Origin: Dechloromonas sp. H13
GTDB taxonomy: Bacteria > Pseudomonadota > Gammaproteobacteria > Burkholderiales > Rhodocyclaceae
Length of the DNA stretch: 64,000 bases
Reading direction: 5' to 3'
Assembly: GCF_009469615.1 (NCBI RefSeq)
Contig: NZ_SSXX01000003.1
Location: 353,697 to 417,696 of the forward strand
The position numbers and the translations under genes are program-made. The notes under the pieces are model-generated. The model searched no databases. It had not been told where the DNA came from and worked only from the letters and a program-made list of their open reading frames with translations. Shown one piece after another: positions 39,691 to 48,999 of this stretch (its first letter is position 1; each line of letters opens with the position of its first letter).

Positions 39691-40902
39691 TTAGTGCGCA
39701 GCCCATTGGACGGTACTGAGATCGACGCCTTCCTGCACCATTTCCCACAGCGGCGAAAGTTCGCGCAACTTGCCAACTTTCGCATGCAACAATTTGATTG
39801 CATAATCGATTTCCTCCTCCGTCGTGAAGCGGCCGATGCTGAAGCGGATCGAACTGTGCGCCAATTCGTCGTCCCGCCCCAGGGCGCGCAGCACGTAGGA
39901 CGGCTCCAGGCTGGCCGAGGTGCAGGCCGAGCCGGACGACACCGCCAGATCCTTGATCGCCATGATCATCGATTCACCCTCGACGTAGGCGAAGCTGATG
40001 TTGAGATTGTGCGCCACGCGATGGGTCAGGTCACCATTGACATAGGTCGCCTCGATATCCTGAAGTCCATTCAGAAGTTTGTCACGCAAGGCCTTGATAC
40101 GCTTGTTTTCTTCGGCCATTTCTTCCTTGGCGATGCGGAAGGCCTCGCCCATGCCGACGATCTGGTGCGTCGCCAGCGTGCCGGAGCGGAAGCCGCGCTC
40201 GTGGCCGCCACCGTGCATCTGCGCCTCGAGGCGGACGCGCGGCTTGCGGCGCACGTAGAGCGCGCCGATGCCCTTCGGGCCGTAGGTCTTGTGCGCCGAG
40301 AAGCTCATCAGGTCGACCTTGAGCTTGCTCAAGTCGATGTCGACCTTGCCGGTGGCCTGCGCCGCATCGACGTGGAAGATGATGCCCTTGTCGCGGCAGA
40401 TTTCGCCCAGCTCGGCGATCGGCTGGATGACGCCGATTTCGTTATTGACGAACATCACCGAGGCCAGCACGGTATCGGGACGGATGGCCGCCTTGAAGAC
40501 TTCCAGGTCGAGCAGGCCGTTGTCCTGGACGTCGAGATAGGTCGCCTCGAACCCTTGGCGCTCCATTTCGCGCACGGTATCAAGCACGGCCTTGTGCTCG
40601 GTCTTGACCGTGATGATGTGCTTGCCCTTGGTGCCGGCGTAGAAGTTGGCGGCGCCCTTGATGGCGAGATTGTTGGACTCGGTGGCGCCGGAGGTCCAGA
40701 CGATTTCCTTGGGATCGGCATTGACCAGTTCAGCGACCTGCTCGCGCGCCTCCTCGACCGCCGCGTCGGCGACCCAGCCGAAGCTGTGCGAACGCGAGGC
40801 CGGATTGCCGAACAGCTCGCACAGGTAGGGAATCATTTTTTCCGCGACGCGCGGATCGACCGGGGTGGTTGCCGAATAGTCCAGGTAGATGGGGAGTTTC
40901 AT
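39691..40902 (-). CDS. iscS: Cysteine desulfurase IscS
   Basis: 403-residue PLP enzyme that supplies sulfur from cysteine. [14 protein letters not shown] is the N-terminus, the PLP lysine lies in [17 protein letters not shown], and the catalytic loop is [21 protein letters not shown]. Length and sequence match housekeeping IscS of proteobacteria, in contrast to the shorter desulfurase just upstream. Confidence 0.97.
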   Translation of the reverse strand: MKLPIYLDYSATTPVDPRVAEKMIPYLCELFGNPASRSHSFGWVADAAVEEAREQVAELVNADPKEIVWTSGATESNNLAIKGAANFYAGTKGKHIITVKTEHKAVLDTVREMERQGFEATYLDVQDNGLLDLEVFKAAIRPDTVLASVMFVNNEIGVIQPIAELGEICRDKGIIFHVDAAQATGKVDIDLSKLKVDLMSFSAHKTYGPKGIGALYVRRKPRVRLEAQMHGGGHERGFRSGTLATHQIVGMGEAFRIAKEEMAEENKRIKALRDKLLNGLQDIEATYVNGDLTHRVAHNLNISFAYVEGESMIMAIKDLAVSSGSACTSASLEPSYVLRALGRDDELAHSSIRFSIGRFTTEEEIDYAIKLLHAKVGKLRELSPLWEMVQEGVDLSTVQWAAH

Positions 40903-40940
40903 CTCGTTTCTCGCTTAAATGTTGATGCTATCGGATTGTT

Positions 40941-42098
40941 TCAGACGGCCACCGCCGTCAGTCCCTGCAGGCGTCCGACCGTAACCCGCAGGGCATTGAT
41001 GAATTCGTCGATGTCGGCTTCCGTGTTGCCGGCGCCGAGGCTGACCCGCACCGCACCGCGCGCCACTTCCGGCACCACGCCCATGGCCCGCAACACATGC
41101 GACGGCTCGGGGTTGGCGCTCGAACACGCCGCACCGCTGGCCACCGCGAAGCCTGCGCGATCCAGCTTGCCGACCAGCGTTTCGCCATCGATATCCAGCA
41201 GGGCGAAGTAGGTCGTGTTGGGCAGGCGCTCGGCGCCGGCCCCGAAAATCCTCACCCCCTGCCCCGCCAGCCCGCTTTCCAGACGCTGCTGCAGCGCCCT
41301 CAGGCGATGCGGCAGTTCGGCAACGCGCCGGGCGGCAAGTTCCGCCGCCACGCCGAAGCCGACGATGGCCGGCACGTTTTCGGTGCCCGAGCGCAGGCCG
41401 CGCTCATGCCCGCCGCCGGCAATCAGCGGCTGCAGTTCGACCCGCTTGTCGACCACGAGCGCCGCGGCACCCTTCGGCCCGTAGGCCTTGTGCGCGGAAA
41501 CGGTGATGGCATGGACGCCGGCCGCATTCAGCGCCCGGAAATCGAGCGGCAGCTTGCCCAGCGCCTGCACGGCGTCGCTGTGGAACCAGCCGCCGGTCGC
41601 CCGGGCAGCCGTCGCCAGCGCCGGAACGTCCTGCACGACGCCGGTTTCGTTGTTGGCCAGCATGATCGACAGCAGCTTCGGGTGCGCCGCGACAACTTCG
41701 GCGAAATCCGCGAAATCGGCCCTTCCGGCAGCGTCGACCGCAACCGTCCGCACCTGCCAGCCGCTGCGCGCCAACTGGGCCGCCGGCTTGAGGATGCACG
41801 GGTGCTCGACGGCGCTGACCGCCAGCAGGCCCGGCTTGAGGGTAGCCGCGGCGCCCTTGAGAAAGAGATTGTTGGCCTCGCTGCCGCCGCTGGTGAATAC
41901 CACCTCGGTCGGGTGCGCATTGACCGCCGCCGCCACCTGCTGCCGCGCCTCGTCGATCGCCCGGCGCGCTGCGCGCCCGTACTCGTGGCGGCTCGAGGCG
42001 TTGCCGTAGCGGCTTTCCAGCCACGGCAGCATGGTCGCCAGCACCGTCGGGTCGAGCGGCGTCGTGGCGTTGTGATCGAGATAGGCGGGCTGGAACAT
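40941..42098 (-). CDS. Second cysteine desulfurase (NifS/IscS-like)
   Basis: 385-residue PLP-dependent desulfurase, distinct from the adjacent IscS. YLDHNATTPLDPTVLATMLPW, SAHKAYGPKGAAALVV (PLP lysine) and SGAACSSANPEPSHVLRAMG (catalytic cysteine) are intact. It starts eight bases after iscR and ends 38 bases before iscS, so IscR should control it. NifS-type enzymes of this length serve other assembly or tRNA-thiolation routes; the specific role here is unknown. A repeat copy at 41711-41747 encodes VAVDAAGR in a variable loop. Confidence 0.9.
   Translation of the reverse strand: MFQPAYLDHNATTPLDPTVLATMLPWLESRYGNASSRHEYGRAARRAIDEARQQVAAAVNAHPTEVVFTSGGSEANNLFLKGAAATLKPGLLAVSAVEHPCILKPAAQLARSGWQVRTVAVDAAGRADFADFAEVVAAHPKLLSIMLANNETGVVQDVPALATAARATGGWFHSDAVQALGKLPLDFRALNAAGVHAITVSAHKAYGPKGAAALVVDKRVELQPLIAGGGHERGLRSGTENVPAIVGFGVAAELAARRVAELPHRLRALQQRLESGLAGQGVRIFGAGAERLPNTTYFALLDIDGETLVGKLDRAGFAVASGAACSSANPEPSHVLRAMGVVPEVARGAVRVSLGAGNTEADIDEFINALRVTVGRLQGLTAVAV
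41711..41747 (-). repeat. Dispersed repeat copy inside the second desulfurase
   Basis: The coding (minus) strand reads ACGGTTGCGGTCGAC, then GCCGGAAG, GGCC and GATTTCG. In frame, encoding Val-Ala-Val-Asp. Homologues often have Val-Asp-x-x-Gly here, so part of the match could be natural. Confidence 0.5.
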
Positions 42099-42106
42099 GG
42101 CGCAGC

Positions 42107-42613
42107 TCAGACGACGGCGGCCACCTTGTCGCGCGTGTTGCGCGGCCGCGGATGCGGGCCGGCCCGCCGGTCTTCGAGAACCGTTGCGGCACCATTCTGC
42201 GCTTCCTTCTCCCGCTGGCGGGCGACGAGGTCGGCGAGCGAAACCGAAGAAAGGTAGTCGTACATCTTGGCATTCAGGGTCGACCACAGGTCGTGCGTCA
42301 TGCAGCGATGCTCGTCCTGGCAGTTCTCGCGGCCGCCGCACTGGGTCGCGTCGAGCGGCTCGTCGACGGCGCGGATGATGTCGGCCACCGTGACCATGGC
42401 CAGCGGCCGCGCGATGCAGTAGCCGCCGCCCGGCCCGCGCACGCTATCGACCAGCTTGAAGCGGCGCAGCTTGCCGAACAGTTGTTCGAGATAGGACAGG
42501 GAAATCTTCTGCCGCTCGCTGACGCCGGCCAGCGCCACCGGTCCGTCGTCGCCGCGCAGGGCGAGGTCCATCATGGCGGTGACCGCGAATCGTCCTTTGG
42601 TGGTGAGGCGCAT
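42107..42613 (-). CDS. iscR: Fe-S responsive regulator IscR
   Basis: 168-residue Rrf2-family repressor. MRLTTKGRFAVTAMMDLAL is the wing-helix N-terminus. The [2Fe-2S] ligands are in CGGRENCQDEHRC followed by a nearby histidine (MTH), with the correct six-residue spacing. When holo it represses the isc operon. The gene leads the operon, and a type-1 IscR site lies in its own promoter. Confidence 0.97.
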   Translation of the reverse strand: MRLTTKGRFAVTAMMDLALRGDDGPVALAGVSERQKISLSYLEQLFGKLRRFKLVDSVRGPGGGYCIARPLAMVTVADIIRAVDEPLDATQCGGRENCQDEHRCMTHDLWSTLNAKMYDYLSSVSLADLVARQREKEAQNGAATVLEDRRAGPHPRPRNTRDKVAAVV

Positions 42614-42629
42614 TCCGTACTCCTGACAA

Positions 42630-42654
42630 ATAACCTACTGTTGCGGTCAACTAT
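42630..42654 (-). promoter_or_regulatory. Type-1 IscR binding site
   Basis: The minus strand starts ATAGTTGACCGC and ends AGTAGGTTAT, matching about 21 of 25 positions of the E. coli type-1 consensus as I recall it. It overlaps the -10 box, as expected for autorepression. Confidence 0.7.
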
Positions 42655-42679
42655 ATAGAACCCGGATCAAATTAGTCAA
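42650..42679 (-). promoter_or_regulatory. isc operon promoter
   Basis: -35 TTGACT (42674-42679) and -10 TATAGT (42650-42655) are 18 bases apart. The -35 box lies over the last codons of cysE, so the isc operon can start inside its upstream neighbour. Confidence 0.65.
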
Positions 42680-43427
42680 CGATTTTACTCAGGTATTTCG
42701 GATCGAAGCGATCGGCCGCCAGGACTTCCTCGTCGCACTTGACGCCGGCCGCCTCCAGTTCCTTGAGCAGCGATGCCAGCCGGCGGTCGGTCTCGGCGGC
42801 ATGATCGAGCAGGCCGTGGATCGCCTTGGCCAGCGGGTCGTCCTGGTCGCGCCCGACGGCATAGGCGGAAAAGCCCATCTTCTCGGCCTGCGCCTCGCGC
42901 TGGCGCCCTTCCTCGGAACGGTCGAGCACCCGCGCCGGGTTGCCGACGGCCGTGGCGCCGGCCGGGACCGCCTTGGTCACCACGGCGTTGGAGCCGACCT
43001 TGGCCCCGGCGGCGACGGTGATCGGCCCCAGCACCTTGGCGCCGGCGCCGATCACCACGCCGTCTTCCAGCGTCGGATGGCGCTTGCCCTTGTTCCACGA
43101 GGTGCCGCCCAGCGTGACGCCGTGGTAGAGCGTGACGTCGTCGCCGATTTCGGCGGTTTCGCCGATCACAACGCCCATGCCGTGGTCGATGAAGAAGCGG
43201 CGGCCGATGGTGGCGCCGGGGTGGATCTCGATGCCGGTGAAGAAGCGGGAAAGGTGCGCGACGAAGCGCGCCAGCCAGCGCAGGCGGTGGCCCCACAGCC
43301 AGTGCGCGAAGCGGTGCAGGATCAGGGCATGAATGCCCGGATAGCAGGTGAGGATCTCCCAGAACGAGCGCGCCGCCGGGTCGCGGTCGAAAACCGCACG
43401 AATATCCTCACGCAGATGCCGGAACAT
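42672..43427 (-). CDS. cysE: Serine O-acetyltransferase
   Basis: 251-residue hexapeptide-repeat acetyltransferase making O-acetylserine for cysteine synthesis. N-terminal helical domain ([19 protein letters not shown]), then the left-handed beta-helix with [21 protein letters not shown] and [21 protein letters not shown]. It lies directly upstream of iscR, linking cysteine supply to Fe-S assembly, but both have their own promoter. Confidence 0.96.
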   Translation of the reverse strand: MFRHLREDIRAVFDRDPAARSFWEILTCYPGIHALILHRFAHWLWGHRLRWLARFVAHLSRFFTGIEIHPGATIGRRFFIDHGMGVVIGETAEIGDDVTLYHGVTLGGTSWNKGKRHPTLEDGVVIGAGAKVLGPITVAAGAKVGSNAVVTKAVPAGATAVGNPARVLDRSEEGRQREAQAEKMGFSAYAVGRDQDDPLAKAIHGLLDHAAETDRRLASLLKELEAAGVKCDEEVLAADRFDPKYLSKIVD

Positions 43428-43459
43428 GAAGCCGATTTCCCTTAAAAATAACAGGGTGA

Positions 43460-43488
43460 ATTCTAGAATACTCGACTGAATTTGTCAG
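43460..43488 (-). promoter_or_regulatory. Predicted cysE promoter
   Basis: CTGACA (43483-43488) and TAGAAT (43460-43465) are separated by 17 bases, 33 bases before the cysE start. Confidence 0.5.
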
Positions 43489-43519
43489 CTATTTCCGGGT
43501 TCCGGCGCCCGGAAAGACG

Positions 43520-43544
43520 AAGGGCCGGTCATCGACCGGCCCTT
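43520..43544 (-). terminator. Terminator after the DUF3460 gene
   Basis: Ten-base perfect arms (43520-43529 and 43535-43544) around a 5-base loop. The minus-strand downstream side is only moderately T-rich. Confidence 0.6.
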
Positions 43545-43565
43545 CGCGTGAAACTGATGGCGCGC

Positions 43566-43775
43566 TTACTCGGTGTAGAAATTCACGTCGTAGGGGTAAG
43601 GCTTCTGCGGCACCTTCGATGCGGCGTTGGCCGCCGTCGTCGAGACGTCCTGCTTCTTGTCCCACCACAGCGCGCGACCGGCCTTCTGGTCTTCCACCCA
43701 CGCCGGGTTCTTCGCCAGCTGCTCGTTGATCCACTTCGTGTGGTCGGATACATAGCTCGTGTTTACGTCACCCAT
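43566..43775 (-). CDS. DUF3460 family protein
   Basis: 69-residue protein with the betaproteobacterial DUF3460 pattern: YVSDHTKWINEQLAKNPAWV, then GRALWWDKKQD and the C-terminal VPQKPYPYDVNFYTE. Function unknown. Single gene followed by a hairpin terminator. Confidence 0.88.
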   Translation of the reverse strand: MGDVNTSYVSDHTKWINEQLAKNPAWVEDQKAGRALWWDKKQDVSTTAANAASKVPQKPYPYDVNFYTE

Positions 43776-43901
43776 TTCCCGATCCTCTGCACAATCAAAA
43801 GTGCGCGGATTTTAGCACGTCAACATCGCTGATGCCCGATCCGCATCCAGCATTCCTCGGCCAAAGCGTCATTGCCATTCCACAGAATATTTGATGATTT
43901 C

Positions 43902-43915
43902 TTGATGTGGATCAG
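43902..43915. promoter_or_regulatory. FNR/Anr-type box upstream of the octahaem cytochrome operon
   Basis: TTGATgtggATCAG matches nine of ten positions of TTGAT-N4-ATCAA. A TATATT -10 candidate at 43935-43940 places the box about 39-42 bases before the likely transcription start, the activating position. This predicts oxygen-limited expression. Confidence 0.65.
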
Positions 43916-43981
43916 ATGTATGTTAGATATTCATTATATTAGACGAATATGATTTAAGTGTTCCGTAGGTGGAGAATATTC

Positions 43982-45610
43982 ATGCGCCGATCAGCAAACT
44001 TCGTTGCCGCGACCCTGTTCATGCTCTGCTCCGCAATGGTCAGCGCCACGCAAGCACCCGCGGTGCCCGCTCCAATGCCATCGGCCAAGACAGCATCGAC
44101 GACCGATCACCGTAAGCTGGAAGCTCTGCAAGGTCCGTTCAAGACCGGCCCCGAGGTCACCAAGGCCTGCCTCTCGTGCCACAACATGGCGGCGCACCAG
44201 GTCATGAAAAGCATCCACTGGACCTGGGAGGCGATCAGCCCGACCACTGGCAAGAAACTGGGCAAGCAGCATGCCGCCAACAATTTCTGCGGCTCGATCA
44301 CCTCCAACGAGACACGCTGTACGAGTTGTCATTCCGGTTACGGCTGGAAGGACAAAAATTTCGATTTCTCCGAGCAGAGCAACGTCGACTGTCTCGCCTG
44401 CCATGACACGACCGGCACCTACAAGAAGTTCGGTACCGACGCCGGGCACCCGCTGTATGCGGATCGTGAGTTCGAGCCAATGGAAGGCCCGCCGGGCAAG
44501 AAGCTGTTCAAGGCACCGGACCTGACCGGGATCGCGCAGCAGGTCGGCAAACCGGGCCGCAAGAACTGTGGCAGCTGTCACTTCAGCGGTGGCGGTGGCG
44601 ATGCGGTGAAGCACGGCGACCTCGACTCGTCGCTGGTCAAGCCGAAGAAGGAACTGGATGTGCACATGGCCGAGGACGGCGCCAACATGGCGTGTGCCGA
44701 CTGCCACACCTTCAATGCGCACCAGCCCTCCGGCAGCCGCTACGCAGCGACCTCGAAGGACAAGCACGGTTTTGACCTGCCCAAGGACGATCACAACCGT
44801 GCCACCTGCGAGTCCTGCCACGGCTTTTCGCCGCACCAGGAAGCCAAGATCAACAACCACACCGGCAAGGTGGCCTGCCAGACCTGCCACATTCCCGAGT
44901 TCGCGCGCGGCGGTATCGCCACCAAGATGCTGTGGGACTGGTCCACGGCGGGCAAGATGGGGCCGGACGGCAAGCCGCTTTTCATCAAGGACGAGCACGG
45001 CCATCTGACCTACTCGGCGGCCAAGGGCGACTTCAAGCTGGGCGAAAACGTCCGTCCCGAGTACAAGTGGTACAACGGCGTAGTGCATCAGGTCACGATC
45101 ACCGACAAGATCGACGACAGCAAGGTGCTAGAACTCAATCGCGTCGAGGGCTCGGCGAAGGATCCGAACGCACGCATCTGGCCGTTCAAGGTCATGCACG
45201 GCAAGCAGCCCTACGACACCGAGAACAAGACCCTGGTGGTCAACCATGTCTTCGGCGAAGACGATACCGCCTTCTGGAAACATTACGACTACGCCAAATC
45301 GATCAAGGCCGGAATGGAGTATGCCGGCTTCCCCTACAGCGGCAAGTTCGGCTTCATCGAGACGCGCATGAACTGGTTCATCACCCACATGGTCGCGCCC
45401 AAGGACAAGGCCGTGCCCTGCCAGGAATGCCATACGCGGGCAGAAGACGGCCGCCTCGCCGCCATTACCGACATCTATCTGCCGGGGCGTGATCGCAACC
45501 GCCTGGTCGACCTCTTCGGGGGCCTGGCCATCATTGGCGCCATCGGCGCCGGCGGCCTGCACGGCCTGATGCGGATCATCACCCGTCGGCGCAAGGAGAA
45601 CGCAAAATGA
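43982..45610 (+). CDS. Octahaem c-type cytochrome (tetrathionate reductase family)
   Basis: 542 residues. After a signal peptide there are eight CxxCH haem motifs (CLSCH, CTSCH, CLACH, CGSCH, CADCH, CESCH, CQTCH, CQECH), and the order resembles the Shewanella octahaem tetrathionate reductase (OTR) family. A C-terminal helix (LFGGLAIIGAIGAGGLHGLM) anchors it in the membrane. OTR enzymes reduce tetrathionate, nitrite or hydroxylamine in vitro; the physiological substrate is open. ATG 43982 has a GGTGGAG site seven bases upstream; a GTG eight codons earlier would leave almost no leader. It overlaps the cytochrome b gene by four bases. Confidence 0.9.
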   Translation: MRRSANFVAATLFMLCSAMVSATQAPAVPAPMPSAKTASTTDHRKLEALQGPFKTGPEVTKACLSCHNMAAHQVMKSIHWTWEAISPTTGKKLGKQHAANNFCGSITSNETRCTSCHSGYGWKDKNFDFSEQSNVDCLACHDTTGTYKKFGTDAGHPLYADREFEPMEGPPGKKLFKAPDLTGIAQQVGKPGRKNCGSCHFSGGGGDAVKHGDLDSSLVKPKKELDVHMAEDGANMACADCHTFNAHQPSGSRYAATSKDKHGFDLPKDDHNRATCESCHGFSPHQEAKINNHTGKVACQTCHIPEFARGGIATKMLWDWSTAGKMGPDGKPLFIKDEHGHLTYSAAKGDFKLGENVRPEYKWYNGVVHQVTITDKIDDSKVLELNRVEGSAKDPNARIWPFKVMHGKQPYDTENKTLVVNHVFGEDDTAFWKHYDYAKSIKAGMEYAGFPYSGKFGFIETRMNWFITHMVAPKDKAVPCQECHTRAEDGRLAAITDIYLPGRDRNRLVDLFGGLAIIGAIGAGGLHGLMRIITRRRKENAK

Positions 45611-46221
45611 GCGAACGCATCTACATCTACAAGCGTTACGAGCGGTTCTGGCACTGGTCGCAGGCCCTGCTGATCATCGTCATGATGATCACCGGCTTCG
45701 AGGTGCATGACAGCTTCACCCTGCTCGGCTTCCAGAAAGCCGTGCAGTTGCATACCCTGGCAGCGTGGACGCTGCTGACGTTATGGGCATTCACGATCTT
45801 CTGGCAATTCACCACCGGCGAATGGCGGCAGTACCTGCCGTCGTTGAAAAACGTGCTGGCGATGGTCCATTACTACACCATCGGCATCTTCACCAATTCG
45901 CCGCATCCCTTCCGCAAGACCGTGGTCCAGAAGCACAACCCGCTGCAGCGCCTGGCCTACCTCGCGCTGCTCGCCTTCATCTCGCCGCTGATCTGGATCT
46001 CTGGCTTGCTCTACCTGTTCTACGGCGACTGGGGACGCCTCGGGCTGGACGCCTGGCTGTCGCTGGAATGGGTGGCCGTCGCCCACACGCTGGGGGCCTA
46101 CATGATTACCGCGTTCTTCTTCATCCACGTCTATCTGACGACGACCGGCCATACCCTGACTGCCCATATCAAGGCGATGATCACCGGCTGGGAGGAAGTC
46201 GACGAGCACCAGAAAACGTGA
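45607..46221 (+). CDS. Membrane cytochrome b (b561/FdnI-like), partner of octahaem cytochrome
   Basis: 204 residues with four membrane helices. Conserved RYERFWHWSQALLIIVMMITG and the histidines in VQLHTLAAWTLL and AHTLGAYMITAFFFIHVYL would hold two b haems, as in formate dehydrogenase or thiosulfate reductase cytochrome b. It probably oxidises quinol and passes electrons to the octahaem subunit, with which it is translationally coupled (ATGA overlap). Confidence 0.88.
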   Translation: MSERIYIYKRYERFWHWSQALLIIVMMITGFEVHDSFTLLGFQKAVQLHTLAAWTLLTLWAFTIFWQFTTGEWRQYLPSLKNVLAMVHYYTIGIFTNSPHPFRKTVVQKHNPLQRLAYLALLAFISPLIWISGLLYLFYGDWGRLGLDAWLSLEWVAVAHTLGAYMITAFFFIHVYLTTTGHTLTAHIKAMITGWEEVDEHQKT

Positions 46222-46236
46222 TGCGGCACGCGGGAA

Positions 46237-46257
46237 GCGGGAGGTCACCCCTCCCGC
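46237..46257 (+). terminator. Intercistronic hairpin
   Basis: Perfect 8-base arms (46237-46244 and 46250-46257) with a 5-base loop, lacking a T-tract. It may reduce read-through or stabilise the upstream mRNA. Confidence 0.35.
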
Positions 46258-46319
46258 CATTCTGCGAAACGCGCATGCCTCTCTTGGCCAGCGGGACAAA
46301 CGGCATGGTTGACCGAGCA

Positions 46320-46901
46320 ATGAGATTCCTTCTTTCGCTGATAATGGTGTGCAGCCTACCCGTCGCCGCGGAGGAAATCCCCCGCTCGGCAGTCATTCGC
46401 TTCAACACCGTCTGTGCCAATTGCCACGAGGGCGAATGCAGCGGTCGCCTGAGTTTCCAGTCCGGCGTCGACGCCGCACGCGGACACATGGAACGCTACC
46501 TGGGAACGATCACCGGCACCGATGCCGACGCCCTTTTCGCGCTGCTGCGCCACACCAAGGAACATTGCACCCACTACCCGGCCGCCGCGGAATCGCCCGC
46601 CGGTGGCGCGTGGACCACCGCCGACCTGGCCCCCTGGCGGAATATTCGCGAGGGCGGTTACTTCATTCCGCTCGGCAACGTTGGCGCGGGCAGTCACCGC
46701 CTGCAACTGCGCTTCGCCGCGACGGCCCGGAGCGGCCGCCTGAAGATCACCGACCAGCGCTTCGAAACGCTGGTCGAGGAAACGCTCTGCCCGGAAAACA
46801 CGCTGGAAACACGTTTCGTCGCAGCCGGCGGCCCCCTCTACATGACGCTGCAGACCCAGACCGAATTGATCGGGATCCGCCTCGACTCCCCTGCGCCCTA
46901 G
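46320..46901 (+). CDS. Secreted monohaem cytochrome-like protein
   Basis: 193 residues: signal peptide (FLLSLIMVCSLPVAAEE), one haem motif CANCH followed by EGECSGRLSF, then a beta-rich C-terminal half without a recognised domain (GGYFIPLGNVGAGSHRLQLRF). Further cysteines (EHCTHY, LCPEN) might form a disulfide. The ATG at 46320 begins the signal sequence; one at 46305 is equally possible. It lies between the octahaem module and a thiol-redox protein. Function unknown. Confidence 0.72.
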   Translation: MRFLLSLIMVCSLPVAAEEIPRSAVIRFNTVCANCHEGECSGRLSFQSGVDAARGHMERYLGTITGTDADALFALLRHTKEHCTHYPAAAESPAGGAWTTADLAPWRNIREGGYFIPLGNVGAGSHRLQLRFAATARSGRLKITDQRFETLVEETLCPENTLETRFVAAGGPLYMTLQTQTELIGIRLDSPAP

Positions 46902-46935
46902 CTGATGCTCCTCCATCCGGCGCTATGATTCAGCC

Positions 46936-48192
46936 ATGCGCTTCCTGGCCTCGCTCCGACACGCTGCCCTGCTCGCCATCATCCTGATCGCCCTGGTGCC
47001 GGCCGCAAGTGCCGGGGATGATGAATGGACGAGCATCGATGCCAGCGGCGGGAGAGTGGTTCATCTCCATTTCTTCTGGTCACTGCACTGCCCCCACTGC
47101 CTCGAGGCAAGGCCGCAAATCCAGGCGCTGGCAGCCGAACATCCCTGGCTGCGCCTGCACGATTTCGAGATTACGCAATCGACCGCCAATCGCGAGCGCT
47201 TCGTGGCCATGGCCGGGCAACTGGGTGAACAGGCGCAGGCCGTTCCAACCCTGTTCTACTGCGGGCGCATGCGCGTCGGCTGGGACGACAGTCCGGAGGC
47301 ACGCTCGGCCCTGCTCGCGGAACTGGCAAGGTGCCGCCAGTCGGGCGCCGCGGGGACGCCGGCGACGGAAGCGCCCCGCCCCATCCGCCTGCCGCTGCTC
47401 GGCGAAATCGACCCCGCCGCGCTGTCCTTGCCGGCAATGACTGTCGTACTGGCTGCGCTAGACGCCTTCAATCCCTGCGCCTTCTTTGTCCTGCTGTTCC
47501 TGCTTTCGCTGCTCGTCCACCAGCGCCGGCGCACGCGGATGCTCGTCATCGGCGGCGTCTTCGTCGCGGTTTCCGGGCTCATGTATTTCGCCTTCATGGC
47601 CGCCTGGCTGAACCTGTTCCTGGTGCTCGGCGGCCTGCCCTGGATCACTGCCGCCGCCGGCGTGCTGGCGCTGGTGATCGCTGCGGTCAACATCAAGGAT
47701 TTCATCATTTTCAGGAAGGGAATTTCCCTTTCTATTCCCGAGAGCCGCAAGGCCGACATCTTCCAGCGCAGCCGCCGTATTCTCAACGCCGACAGCCTGC
47801 CGGCGATGCTGGCGGCGACCGTCCTTCTCGCCGTCGCGGCGAATTTTTACGAACTGCTGTGCACCGCCGGTTTTCCGATGGTCTTCACGCACCTGCTGAC
47901 CCTGCAGGTACACGATCCTGCCCGGCATTACCTCTACCTGGCGCTCTACAACCTGATCTACGTCCTGCCGCTGCTGCTGATCGTCCTCGCCTTCGTCCGC
48001 AGTATGGGCGCCCGCAAGCTGAGCGAACGCGAAGGGCGGCTGCTCAAGCTGCTCTCCGGGCTGATGATGGCCGGGCTTGGGATTTTCCTGGTCGCCGCCC
48101 CGGAAATGCTCGCCAGCCCGGGCGTTGGCCTGGGCCTGCTGGCTGGCGCCGGCGCCCTGGCCTGGCTGGCGGCACGCCTGACCCAAGAATGA
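46936..48192 (+). CDS. Thioredoxin-DsbD/CcdA-like membrane fusion
   Basis: 418 residues. Signal peptide (ALLAIILIALVPAASA), a periplasmic thioredoxin-fold domain with the active pair CPHC (HFFWSLHCPHCLEARPQI), then a membrane domain of about seven helices. Paired cysteines in DAFNPCAFFVLLFLLSL and ANFYELLCTAGFPM are arranged as in DsbD/CcdA electron conduits. It probably carries reducing power across the membrane to the thioredoxin domain, which could reduce haem-binding cysteines of the cytochromes encoded just upstream. That role is inferred from context. Confidence 0.82.
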   Translation: MRFLASLRHAALLAIILIALVPAASAGDDEWTSIDASGGRVVHLHFFWSLHCPHCLEARPQIQALAAEHPWLRLHDFEITQSTANRERFVAMAGQLGEQAQAVPTLFYCGRMRVGWDDSPEARSALLAELARCRQSGAAGTPATEAPRPIRLPLLGEIDPAALSLPAMTVVLAALDAFNPCAFFVLLFLLSLLVHQRRRTRMLVIGGVFVAVSGLMYFAFMAAWLNLFLVLGGLPWITAAAGVLALVIAAVNIKDFIIFRKGISLSIPESRKADIFQRSRRILNADSLPAMLAATVLLAVAANFYELLCTAGFPMVFTHLLTLQVHDPARHYLYLALYNLIYVLPLLLIVLAFVRSMGARKLSEREGRLLKLLSGLMMAGLGIFLVAAPEMLASPGVGLGLLAGAGALAWLAARLTQE

Positions 48193-48204
48193 GCCGAGTA
48201 GCCG

Positions 48205-48241
48205 CCAAAATCAGGCATTTTTGGCGGTCGACCGCAACTGG
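48205..48241 (-). repeat. Dispersed repeat at a convergent junction
   Basis: The minus strand reads CCAGTTGCGGTCGAC, then CCAAAAAT, GCC and GATTTTGG. The full palindromic core GCGGTCGACCGC is present. It lies between the thioredoxin fusion and the gdh remnant. Confidence 0.8.
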
Positions 48242-48246
48242 CGGAT

Positions 48247-48999
<753 letters not shown>

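Noticed and set aside
43958..43981. GTG start for the octahaem cytochrome
   Set aside because: It would leave about 11 bases of leader after the predicted transcription start and has no ribosome-binding site. The ATG at 43982 has both.
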